Numbered from the stretch's first letter, positions 1 through 5,730 are shown. The stretch is 14,605 nt of DNA from Selenomonadaceae bacterium (GCA_017445435.1 JAFSUE010000036.1:1-14605), one strand, 5' to 3'. The notes: generated from the sequence alone by a model not told the origin. Numbers and translations: made by a program.

Positions 1-297
1 GGTGGCGAAAAAATAAATTCGTGGGATTATATGAAAACTTTAGCCGTCACGCGAATTTTCCTTGATAACGTCGATCACATTCAAGGTTCATGGGTCACGC
101 AAGGTGAAAGAATCGGTCAGCTTACTTTAACATTCGGTGCGGACGATTTAGGTAGCATTATGCTTGAAGAAAATGTTGTGCGGGCGGCGGGAACTGCTTT
201 TGAGATGTCAACGAATAAAATGGTAAATTTGATTCGCGGCGCAAAAAAAATTCCCGCGCAGAGAAATACTTGCTATGAGATTTTGAAACGTCATTGA
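1..297 (+). CDS. mqnC: Cyclic dehypoxanthinyl futalosine synthase, C-terminal end (partial)
   Basis: The reading frame is open from base 1, so this is the 3' end of a longer gene; the ATG at 31 is internal. MqnC is a radical-SAM enzyme that cyclises dehypoxanthinyl futalosine in the futalosine route to menaquinone. The visible 98 residues carry the family's C-terminal features: a segment reading TLAVTRIFLDNVDHIQGSWV, then GADDLGSIMLEENVVRAAG, and near the end the IPAQRNT motif. The EENVV version of the motif points to MqnC rather than its paralogue MqnE, which has a different sequence there. The radical-SAM CxxxCxxC part lies outside the window. The stop is TGA at 295-297, and the -35 box of the next transcription unit overlaps it. 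The family call is from remembered motifs. Confidence 0.88.
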   Translation, partial: GGEKINSWDYMKTLAVTRIFLDNVDHIQGSWVTQGERIGQLTLTFGADDLGSIMLEENVVRAAGTAFEMSTNKMVNLIRGAKKIPAQRNTCYEILKRH

Positions 298-320
298 AAA
301 ATTTTAAAATAATGTAAAAT
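294..320 (+). promoter_or_regulatory. Promoter of the small toxin-like mRNA
   Basis: TTGAAA at 294-299 and TAAAAT at 315-320 are separated by 15 bases, which is short but workable. The -35 box overlaps the mqnC stop codon. Predicted transcription start is about 326-328, which would put the sequence cgttaccg (327-334) at the very 5' end of the mRNA. Confidence 0.5.
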
Positions 321-359
321 ATCCACCGTTACCGCTTCAACTCTGGTAACAGAGAGGAG

Positions 360-386
360 GTGGCAACAGTGGACGATCTGTTCACT
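360..386 (+). repeat. Direct repeat copy 1 (over toxin start codon)
   Basis: This copy reads gtggcaaca, then gtg, then gac-g-atctgttcact, and begins at the last base of the ribosome site and runs into the coding sequence. The second copy at 572-597 differs by one base and by gtg/ta around the start codon. RNA from the minus strand of copy 2 would pair with this copy and block translation initiation. Confidence 0.8.
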
Positions 387-494
387 CTACTGCTCTTGGT
401 CAGTGCGAATGTTCTTTCACAGTTAATCATTGATTGGCTTAAAGAAATTCGCGATGACAATGAAAAGGGCAACGATAAAACAGATGAACGGTAA
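369..494 (+). CDS. 41-residue Fst-like membrane peptide, putative type I toxin
   Basis: This short gene starts with GTG at 369, eight bases after a strong ribosome site, GAGGAGG (354-360). The product begins VDDLFTLLLLVSANVLSQL, giving one hydrophobic segment (about residues 4-24), then a tail rich in Asp, Glu, Lys and Asn (IRDDNEKGNDKTDER). One membrane span plus a charged tail is the usual build of Fst/Ldr-type toxins and of small holin-like peptides seen in many Firmicutes. The surroundings support a toxin role: a convergent antisense RNA, a shared terminator, and a direct repeat that covers the start codon in the mRNA and is copied in the antisense RNA. The 5' leader has a local hairpin (gttacc 328-333 with ggtaac 345-350). 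By analogy the peptide would act in the inner membrane. Toxicity is inferred; the peptide could instead be a harmless or regulatory membrane peptide. Confidence 0.72.
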   Translation: MDDLFTLLLLVSANVLSQLIIDWLKEIRDDNEKGNDKTDER

Positions 495-511
495 CGCTAA
501 TCTGGCGCTAT

Positions 512-569
512 AAAAGGCGCAAGCCCTCAACAATCTGCTCCAAAGAAAGTTGAGGGCTTTTTTTGCGCC
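512..569. terminator. Nested bidirectional terminator shared by toxin mRNA and antisense RNA
   Basis: The inner stem is gccctcaac (523-531) with gttgagggc (549-557), a 9-bp match followed by seven T (558-564) for plus-strand transcripts. An outer stem, ggcgc (516-520) with gcgcc (565-569), encloses both. On the minus strand the outer stem is followed by a T-run (complement of 512-515), so it can also stop the antisense RNA. The loop holds caatctg, also present in direct repeat copy 2. Confidence 0.85.
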
Positions 570-571
570 TT

Positions 572-597
572 GTGGCAACATAGACAATCTGTTCACT
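572..597 (+). repeat. Direct repeat copy 2 (in 5' part of antisense RNA)
   Basis: This copy reads gtggcaaca, then ta, then gac-a-atctgttcact. It lies between the shared terminator and the antisense promoter, so it is transcribed from the minus strand near the 5' end of the antisense RNA. That is the position of the second direct repeat in the par locus of pAD1. Confidence 0.8.
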
Positions 598-620
598 TTT
601 AGTTTCTAAATTGCTTTTAA

Positions 621-649
621 ATGATACCATACGAAAAGAATTTTTTCAA
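621..649 (-). promoter_or_regulatory. Promoter of the antisense RNA
   Basis: On the minus strand TTGAAA (complement of 644-649) and TATCAT (complement of 621-626) are separated by 17 bases, with an extended TGG just before the -10 box. This is one of the best promoters in the window, as expected for an antitoxin RNA made in excess. Confidence 0.72.
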
Positions 650-661
650 GCCACATTCCCA

Positions 662-693
662 ATTCTTAATTCTACATTCTTAATTCTTAATTC
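662..693. repeat. ttcttaattc short tandem reiteration
   Basis: Three to four units of (at)tcttaatt are strung together, with one variant unit (tacattcttaa). The tract lies between the antisense RNA promoter and the 3' end of tRNA-Arg. It looks like simple-sequence spacer. Confidence 0.55.
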
Positions 694-700
694 AAAAAAG

Positions 701-775
701 TGGTGCGCTCGGCGGGAATCGAACCCACGCTTTCAGCTCCGGAGGCTAACGTCATATCCACTTGACTACGAGCAC
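701..775 (-). tRNA. tRNA-Arg (anticodon CCG)
   Basis: The minus strand folds into a full cloverleaf. Acceptor strands are gtgctcg (775-769) and cgagcgc (711-705), followed by discriminator A (704) and an encoded CCA (703-701). The anticodon loop is CTCCGGA (744-738) with anticodon CCG at 742-740, reading the arginine codon CGG. The T arm has the standard GTTCGATTC loop. It has its own promoter just upstream. A T-run follows the CCA end. Confidence 0.93.
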
Positions 776-789
776 ACGTGATAGAAGAA

Positions 790-817
790 ATTCTACCACA
801 AAAATTTTTTATGTCAA
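790..817 (-). promoter_or_regulatory. Promoter of tRNA-Arg
   Basis: On the minus strand TTGACA (complement of 812-817) and TAGAAT (complement of 790-795) are separated by 16 bases, with an extended TGG before the -10 box. It touches the stop codon of the glutaredoxin gene, so the tRNA can be made independently of it; the leader would be only about 8 bases. Confidence 0.7.
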
Positions 818-818
818 A

Positions 819-1049
819 TTACAAGCAAAGAAGTTTATCAAGTTTTTCTTTATCAAAGCCAACAACGTATTCTTCGCCGTCAATCGTCGTCACGGGAACA
901 AGATTATCGCCAGAAATTTTTATGCACTCATTCGCGTAATCTTCGTTGTAGTCGATATTTCTTTCTTCGTATTCAACTTCAAGCTTATCAAGATATTTTT
1001 TAACCTTGTGACACCAAGGGCATTCTTCGACCGAATAAACGATAACCAT
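819..1049 (-). CDS. Small glutaredoxin-family protein
   Basis: This 76-residue cytoplasmic thiol-disulfide oxidoreductase has a single thioredoxin-fold domain. The N-terminal strand (MVIVYSV) leads to the redox motif CPWC at residues 10-13. The cis-proline is in LVPVTT near residue 52, followed by the usual glycine-containing strand and C-terminal helix (VVGFDKEKLDKLL). The length and CPWC motif resemble NrdH/YruB-like mini-glutaredoxins more than full thioredoxins. The start ATG has an AAAGGA ribosome site that overlaps the end of the upstream TSCPD gene; only 15 bases separate the two genes, so they form one operon. Likely roles are reducing a ribonucleotide reductase or general thiol repair; the substrate cannot be told from the sequence. 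Confidence 0.87.
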   Translation of the reverse strand: MVIVYSVEECPWCHKVKKYLDKLEVEYEERNIDYNEDYANECIKISGDNLVPVTTIDGEEYVVGFDKEKLDKLLCL

Positions 1050-1064
1050 AAAAAATTTTCCTTT

Positions 1065-1325
1065 CTACGCAGATTTTTTCAACGCGCCTTCAATCGCAAT
1101 GGCAAGCTGATCGCCGCAGGAAGTTCCACGACCGCCGCAGTCATTACCCTTCAAAAGGTCTGCAATTTCTTTAGCGTCTTTACCTTCGACAAGTTTTCCA
1201 ATAGCAAGCAAATTTCCTGGACAACCGCCGAAAAATTTAACGTTATGAAGTTTATTTTCGTCGTCAATGTCAAAAATAATTTGCTTAGAGCAAACGCGTT
1301 GTGGCGTGTAAACAAAATTTTTCAT
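1065..1325 (-). CDS. TSCPD-domain protein (TIGR03905-like)
   Basis: This 86-residue protein has four cysteines in conserved-looking settings: RVCSKQ (C12), FFGGCPGN (C35), NDCGGRG and TSCGDQLA. The GGCPGN and TSC-DQLA elements match the stand-alone TSCPD family (TIGR03905), which is related to the C-terminal tail domain of vitamin-B12-dependent class II ribonucleotide reductases. The function of the stand-alone form is not established; metal or iron-sulfur binding by the cysteines is plausible. The ATG at 1323-1325 has an AGGGAG ribosome site. It is first in an operon with the glutaredoxin, whose partner role would suit a cysteine-rich protein, and is transcribed divergently from the hxlR-type regulator. 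Confidence 0.82.
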   Translation of the reverse strand: MKNFVYTPQRVCSKQIIFDIDDENKLHNVKFFGGCPGNLLAIGKLVEGKDAKEIADLLKGNDCGGRGTSCGDQLAIAIEGALKKSA

Positions 1326-1342
1326 CCTAAAATCTCCCTATC

Positions 1343-1371
1343 TTGAAATAATTTTTCCGCAATGATATATT
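1343..1371 (+). promoter_or_regulatory. Promoter of the hxlR-mnmE operon
   Basis: TTGAAA (1343-1348) and TATATT (1366-1371) are 17 bases apart. Predicted start near 1378, leaving a leader of about 65 bases before the TTG start codon. Confidence 0.66.
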
Positions 1372-1383
1372 GGTACGGAAAAA
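1352..1383. promoter_or_regulatory. Inverted repeat around both -10 boxes, candidate operator for the HxlR-type regulator
   Basis: The half-sites tttttccg (1352-1359) and cggaaaaa (1376-1383) are perfect 8-bp inverted copies with 16 bases between them. Inside, caat (1360-1363) and attg (1369-1372) form a second small inverted repeat. The symmetry centre (about 1367) falls on the overlapping -10 boxes of the two promoters. A dimer bound here would block both operons. Binding by the adjacent regulator is inferred. Confidence 0.5.
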
Positions 1384-1390
1384 AAATCAA
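1362..1390 (-). promoter_or_regulatory. Promoter of the TSCPD-glutaredoxin operon
   Basis: On the minus strand TTGATT (complement of 1385-1390) and TATCAT (complement of 1362-1367) are exactly 17 bases apart. The -10 box overlaps the -10 box of the plus-strand promoter by two bases, so polymerase cannot occupy both at once. Confidence 0.68.
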
Positions 1391-1444
1391 GTACGCAGTT
1401 TTTGTTTATCAGGTTAAAAAAATCTTATCGGAAGGAACTTTAAA

Positions 1445-1750
1445 TTGGATTCTACAATTTGCGGCTTGCGAAAAGCTTTAAACATTATCGGCGGCAAATG
1501 GAAAATCTTAATTCTCTGCTCAATTTACGAATGCGGCGTAATGCGTTACGGCGAATTGAGACGAAAAATCGACGGCATAACAAATACAATGCTGGCACAG
1601 TCACTTCACGAATTGGAAGACGCAAAACTTGTCACGCGGCAACAATTTAATGAAATGCCTTTGCGCGTGGAATATTCGCTTACGCCGAAATGTGAAACGC
1701 TTATTCCGATTTTGCTGGAACTCAAAGATTGGAGTGAAAAAAATATTTGA
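1445..1750 (+). CDS. HxlR-family (YodB-like) winged-helix regulator
   Basis: This 101-residue DNA-binding protein has the HxlR pattern: an N-terminal cysteine (C6 in MDSTICGL), the motif IIGGKWKILIL, a recognition region around RYGELRRKIDGITNTMLAQSL, and the wing ending VEYSLTPKCETLIPIL. C6 lies at the same position as the thiol sensor Cys6 of Bacillus YodB, so a redox or electrophile signal is plausible; C25 and C30 are extra. The start is TTG at 1445 with a GGAAGGA ribosome site eight bases upstream; no ATG fits. Its stop TGA overlaps the TTG start of mnmE by four bases, so the two are translationally coupled. It is divergent from the glutaredoxin operon, its likely target, and probably also represses itself and mnmE. 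Confidence 0.87.
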   Translation: MDSTICGLRKALNIIGGKWKILILCSIYECGVMRYGELRRKIDGITNTMLAQSLHELEDAKLVTRQQFNEMPLRVEYSLTPKCETLIPILLELKDWSEKNI

Positions 1751-3117
1751 AACAAAATGAAACGATTAGCGCCATTGCAACCGCTACAGGTTCAGCAGGA
1801 GTCGGGATTGTACGGCTTAGCGGCGTTGATTCGATTGAAATTGCCGATAAAATTTTCTGCGCGGCGAATCAGCAAAAACTTTGTGACGCTGACGACAGAA
1901 AAATTATTTTCGGTCACATAAAAAATTTTGACGGCGAACTTGTCGACGAAGTTATTATTTTGCTTATGCGTGCGCCGAAGTCTTACACGAAAGAAAATGT
2001 TGTGGAAATTCAATGTCACGGCGGCAGTGAAGTTTTGCGCGAAATTTTAAAATTAACTTTTCAAGCTGGCGCTAGACCTGCTGAACGCGGCGAATTTACT
2101 AAACGCGCCTTCCTCAACGGTCGTATCGATTTATCGCAAGCTCAAGCCGTTTTAGACGTGATACAGGCGAAAACTTCCACTGCGTTAAACGTTGCGCAAA
2201 ATCGTTTAAGCGGCAAAACGTCTAAAAAAATTCGTGACATTCGCCAAAATATTTTAAACGTTCTTGCACATATTGACGCGCTGATTGACTTCCCTGAAGA
2301 TGATATTGACGCCGTTACTTTGAATGAAATGGATGAAAAAATTTCCGCGCAGATTGACGAACTGAAAAAATTTTTGGCGAATCAGCGGCAAGGAAAAATT
2401 TTGCGCGAAGGTTTAAGCACGGCGATTATTGGCAAGCCGAATGTTGGAAAGTCAAGTCTGCTAAATTTTTTGACTGACAGTGAACGCGCTATAGTGACGG
2501 AAATTCCTGGTACGACGCGTGACAGTATCGAAGAATTTATCAACGTCGGCGGTATTCCCCTAAAAATTATTGATACAGCTGGCATAAGAAGTTCAAGTGA
2601 CGTTGTGGAAAAAATCGGTATCGATCGCGCCCGTGACGTTGCCGCCAATGCCGAATTGATTTTAGCGCTTTTCGACGGTTCACGCCCGCTTACTGACGAA
2701 GACGAAGAAATTTTTAAACTTTTGAAAGAAAATTCATCGATAATTTTGCTGACGAAGGCTGATTTAAATCAAGTCGTCACGTCCGCGCAGATTGAAAAAT
2801 TTTCTGCTGAAAAAATTATTCATATCTCCACAAAAACTGCTGGCGGTATCGACGAACTTTTAGCGGAAATTTCAAAAAAAGTTGGCGTGATTGACGTTGA
2901 GGCAAATTTTGTACATGATGAACGCGAAGCCGATATTTTACGCCGTGCCGTGAAAAGTTTGGAATCTGCGCGGGAAACAATTCAGTCGAACGTTGGAATT
3001 GACTTTGTGTCGATTGACTTACGCGCCGCGCTTGAACTTTTTGGTGAAATTACTGGCGAAACCGTCACGGAAGACGTTATCAACGAAATTTTTTCAAAGT
3101 TTTGTATAGGTAAATGA
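1747..3117 (+). CDS. mnmE: tRNA modification GTPase MnmE
   Basis: MnmE with MnmG installs the carboxymethylaminomethyl group at U34 of certain tRNAs, using a formyl-tetrahydrofolate-derived carbon. The 456-residue length is standard. The N-terminal folate-binding domain starts ETISAIATATGSAGVGIVRL; the helical domain follows; the GTPase domain shows P-loop GKPNVGKSS (about residue 225), switch motif TTRDS, DTAGIR, and the base-specificity motif TKAD. The C terminus ends in FCIGK, whose cysteine is functionally conserved, so the gene appears intact. The TTG start overlaps the regulator's stop, with GGAGTG at 1731-1736 as ribosome site. No mnmG is visible nearby. Having a redox-type regulator directly upstream in the same operon is unusual. 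Confidence 0.96.
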   Translation: MKQNETISAIATATGSAGVGIVRLSGVDSIEIADKIFCAANQQKLCDADDRKIIFGHIKNFDGELVDEVIILLMRAPKSYTKENVVEIQCHGGSEVLREILKLTFQAGARPAERGEFTKRAFLNGRIDLSQAQAVLDVIQAKTSTALNVAQNRLSGKTSKKIRDIRQNILNVLAHIDALIDFPEDDIDAVTLNEMDEKISAQIDELKKFLANQRQGKILREGLSTAIIGKPNVGKSSLLNFLTDSERAIVTEIPGTTRDSIEEFINVGGIPLKIIDTAGIRSSSDVVEKIGIDRARDVAANAELILALFDGSRPLTDEDEEIFKLLKENSSIILLTKADLNQVVTSAQIEKFSAEKIIHISTKTAGGIDELLAEISKKVGVIDVEANFVHDEREADILRRAVKSLESARETIQSNVGIDFVSIDLRAALELFGEITGETVTEDVINEIFSKFCIGK

Positions 3118-3118
3118 A

Positions 3119-3613
3119 ATGGACAAAATTTTTAAAGCCGTTAAGCAGGACGGCGCATTTTTTTTCTTGCTGACAATTTTAGATTCGCCGATAATTTTCC
3201 AAGCATTTGTCGGCAACCAAGATTTTTTTCTGTACGTGAAATATTTTATCTTCGCGGCAATGTTAAATTTCGCGGTAATGTTGGCGATAAACTTTTCTGT
3301 ACCGAAAAAAAAGCCTCTGAAAAAAGTTTTACAGCGAATGTTCGTTATTTTGTTTTCGATAATGTTTGTATCGGAAAGTTTATTTTTGTGGAAGTTTCAA
3401 CGCGAATTTGACGGCAACGCTATAGAAATTTTGATAGAAAATCTTTTCGCGCCTGAAGTTGTCATCGGCATAATTTTTTTTGCGGCATTATTAATCGCGG
3501 GAGCTGACGACTTGCGGAAAATTTTTAAATCTATGTCGACAAAAAAAATTCGGCGCATCACTTACGCCGTGTTGATAATTTTTTTATTCACGATAATTTT
3601 CAGCGTGATTTAA
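3119..3613 (+). CDS. Five-span membrane protein of unknown function
   Basis: I do not recognise this 164-residue protein with certainty. It has five hydrophobic stretches, near residues 13-33, 37-59, 70-92, 111-129 and 145-164, separated by short basic loops (for example PKKKPLKKVLQR), and no soluble domain. The segment around FDGNAIEILIENLFAPEVV recalls the membrane part of phosphoethanolamine-transferase/sulfatase-like proteins, where a similar stretch precedes the last spans; those enzymes continue with a large catalytic domain that is absent here. It could therefore be a truncated member or an independent small membrane protein. The ATG lies one base after the mnmE stop and has only a weak ribosome site, so translation probably depends on mnmE. 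It is convergent with the next gene, and no clear terminator hairpin lies between them. Confidence 0.7.
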   Translation: MDKIFKAVKQDGAFFFLLTILDSPIIFQAFVGNQDFFLYVKYFIFAAMLNFAVMLAINFSVPKKKPLKKVLQRMFVILFSIMFVSESLFLWKFQREFDGNAIEILIENLFAPEVVIGIIFFAALLIAGADDLRKIFKSMSTKKIRRITYAVLIIFLFTIIFSVI

Positions 3614-3628
3614 ATTTAAAGTTTAATT

Positions 3629-4486
3629 CTATTGAAAAAATTTTTGTACGGAATTTTTACAGTGTACGGAAAATTTTTCTGCCCAGTCGGGGAAGTCGTG
3701 TTTAATTCGCTCCGCGCAGTCACGACAAAATTTTTCAGCGTCGGCAGGATTTTCACGCAAAATTTGCTTGTGTCCCCAAATATGCGTAAAAAATTTTTGT
3801 CCGCCGAAAAGTTCAAATATATTTGAAAAGCTATGAACTTTCACGCCGCAATTTTCAGCGCACATTGCAAGCCAGCGTTGCTCAACAAAGACCATGTACG
3901 GCAACAAATCCCAGCCAGTTTGATTTTCCGTAGGAGCGGCAGACTTCATAAACTCAAACGCAAATTCGCAGTACGCCTTCACAAAATTTTTATCGCCGAA
4001 ATATGCAAATGCCGTGTTGCAAGGTTCAAGCGTCCAATTCAAATTTTGCGGCAATGAAAAATTATTTTTAAAGCGGAAATAATTTTTGTCGGGATAACAA
4101 GGAATGTCCGTACTTTCGCGGTGAATGACTGCAACGTCTGACTTGAACTGCGCAAAGTCAATTTTACGCCAGACGATAAAGTCAAGGTCAATCATCACGC
4201 AGGGAAAATTTTGTTGACGTAACGCGAAAAGTTTAGCGCCAGCCCAAAAAATTTTTTCGTCAATGCCAAGTTCCTGCATTTCGTCAAGCGAAGTTTCGAC
4301 GCCGTCCCAAATTTCTAAAATGCCAACGTCCTTCAAAAATTTTCGCCCAACTGAATCCGTGTACAAAAAAATTTCGCCGTTATGCTTTTTCCATTCCAAC
4401 GCCGAAATTATCAGCGTCAAAATTTCAAAGTCGGCAAGCTTAAAGTCAAGATTATTTTTCGTCCTCAACGTGTGAAAAGCCCGCAT
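3629..4486 (-). CDS. Glycosyltransferase-like protein (resembles DUF6734 family)
   Basis: This 285-residue soluble protein looks like a GT-A fold. After an N-terminal strand and helix come GEIFLYTDSVGRKFL and, near residues 98-103, the acidic motif DLDF, which fits the metal-binding DxD of nucleotide-sugar transferases (PCVMIDLDFIVW). Later, LEPCNTAFAYFGD and an aromatic, histidine-containing C-terminal part (FFTHIWGHKQ) follow the order I recall for DUF6734 proteins. Acceptor and donor are unknown; surface polysaccharide or LPS decoration is a guess supported by the LPS-type gene elsewhere in the window. It begins six bases after the stop of the upstream 367-residue gene, so the two form an operon. 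The gene appears intact. The family call is from memory and needs a profile search. Confidence 0.6.
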   Translation of the reverse strand: MRAFHTLRTKNNLDFKLADFEILTLIISALEWKKHNGEIFLYTDSVGRKFLKDVGILEIWDGVETSLDEMQELGIDEKIFWAGAKLFALRQQNFPCVMIDLDFIVWRKIDFAQFKSDVAVIHRESTDIPCYPDKNYFRFKNNFSLPQNLNWTLEPCNTAFAYFGDKNFVKAYCEFAFEFMKSAAPTENQTGWDLLPYMVFVEQRWLAMCAENCGVKVHSFSNIFELFGGQKFFTHIWGHKQILRENPADAEKFCRDCAERIKHDFPDWAEKFSVHCKNSVQKFFQ

Positions 4487-4492
4487 AAATTT

Positions 4493-5596
4493 TTAGTCCT
4501 CATAGTTGGTGATAAGTTCCAAGCCGTAGCCAAGCGCTAAAATGCCAGAGCCAGAAGAAAATTTTTCGTCAGCGTCGAACTGCTTGCCCTTCAATGCGCG
4601 TAAAATATTTTCAATAAAAATTCTGCCGAGCGTTTCCGTTTCAAAATACAAATTTAAAATCGTCAGTTTTCCGTCAATGTACGCGAAGTCAGCGAAAATT
4701 TGAAGTTTACGTTCATTGATATAAAGGCGTTGGGCATCTTCGGGCGAAAGTTTGACGTAAAAATCTTTGCCGTTGACGTAGCCTTTCAGAATTGCGACGT
4801 ACTCAAAATTCCACTTCGGCGCAAACTCAAATGTTGCCGCGTCGTAAAAATAATTTTCATCTTTAAGCAACGCCGTACCGACAGCCACGCCGCGCATTTC
4901 TTCAACACGTTGAGAAAAATTTTCCGCCGATTCAAATGGATTGCGTCCGCGCAGAATTGAAAAAATTTCTTGAAGTGTAGGGCGACTTTCAAGAGCCGTC
5001 CTGCTACCGTTGAGAATTTTAACGTTTTTAGATTTTTCGACGCGCAAAGTTACGGGGTGGTGAATGAAAATTTGCAGACCTTCAAAAATAATATCGCGTT
5101 CATCAAAGTCAATATCGCCGTCGTCCGTGAAGTCGATAACTGCATTGTTGCGCCCGATATAAGTTTTGCCGTGCAGATTGTGAGGGATTCTAAATTCTCC
5201 GCCGTACAAATACAAAACTTCCGCGCCGTTTTGCAATTCGCGTACAAGTTCACTTTGCGTTTCGACGAAGGCGGCTTTTTTACCGTCATTGCGCTTGTCA
5301 AAAAATAATTCATGGCGCTGATTTTTCGCTACGCAACGTGAAATTTCATCAAGTTCATCAGCAGACAAAGTTTCAAAGTCAAGATTAAAAATTTTGCAGA
5401 TGATTAATTTCAATTCGGCGTCACTAACTTTATCATCAAGCGCGGTGATAAGCTGTTGACTTTCAGTAGTGTAGAAATTTGACTCCAACCATTCATCAAG
5501 ATTTTTTTGTTTAGCCAGCGTGAAAAGTTCAGTCAGTGAAAAATTTTCCGCCACTTCCTGAAGTGAATGGTAGTCGAATAAATTTTTTTCTTCCAA
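4493..5596 (-). CDS. Unrecognised 367-residue protein
   Basis: I do not recognise this protein. It has no signal peptide and no membrane span. Residues 1-75 look helical and acidic (for example NLDEWLESNFYTTESQQL). Residues 110-200 are strand-like, including GGEFRIPHNLHGKTYIGRN followed by a run of aspartates (DFTDDGDIDFDERD), which resembles one or two turns of a right-handed beta-helix. A central part with SILRGRNPFESAENFSQRV, then FAPKWNFEYVAILKGYVNGK, leads to a mixed C-terminal domain ending GYGLELITNYED. The start is TTG with GGAGG upstream; no ATG is available at that position. The gene is intact and heads a two-gene operon with the glycosyltransferase-like gene. The sequence just upstream belongs to the decayed middle block. 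Confidence 0.72.
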   Translation of the reverse strand: MEEKNLFDYHSLQEVAENFSLTELFTLAKQKNLDEWLESNFYTTESQQLITALDDKVSDAELKLIICKIFNLDFETLSADELDEISRCVAKNQRHELFFDKRNDGKKAAFVETQSELVRELQNGAEVLYLYGGEFRIPHNLHGKTYIGRNNAVIDFTDDGDIDFDERDIIFEGLQIFIHHPVTLRVEKSKNVKILNGSRTALESRPTLQEIFSILRGRNPFESAENFSQRVEEMRGVAVGTALLKDENYFYDAATFEFAPKWNFEYVAILKGYVNGKDFYVKLSPEDAQRLYINERKLQIFADFAYIDGKLTILNLYFETETLGRIFIENILRALKGKQFDADEKFSSGSGILALGYGLELITNYED

Positions 5597-5730
5597 AAAT
5601 ATTTCCTCCGTTTTAGTGAATAGTAAGTAAAAAAATAAAGTTAGAAATTTTTATAACGTTGAAACAAAAAGGGCGCACAAGGACGCGGGCTGTTTAGTTT
5701 TGTTACGTTTTCTTTTGCGCTTGAATGCAA

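Larger units (their letters stand above)
512..614 (-). ncRNA. Putative antisense RNA (type I antitoxin, RNA II-like)
   Basis: A minus-strand transcript is predicted to start near 614, just downstream of a strong promoter, and to end at the shared terminator (about 512), giving roughly 100 nucleotides. It contains the complement of direct repeat copy 2, so its 5' region can pair imperfectly with the toxin mRNA from the ribosome site into codon 6. Its 3' hairpin loop is the exact complement of the mRNA terminator loop. Both contact points match the Fst/par mechanism. The ends are predictions and no open reading frame is needed. Confidence 0.68.

Noticed and set aside
662..693. Short ttcttaattc repeats as a CRISPR array
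   Set aside because: The units are about 10 bases with no unique spacers between them; this is simple sequence.
762..1346. Long plus-strand open frame of 194 codons across the glutaredoxin and TSCPD genes
   Set aside because: It is antisense to two recognisable genes, has low-complexity Phe/Ile/Lys-rich content, and starts inside the tRNA gene. It is a shadow frame.
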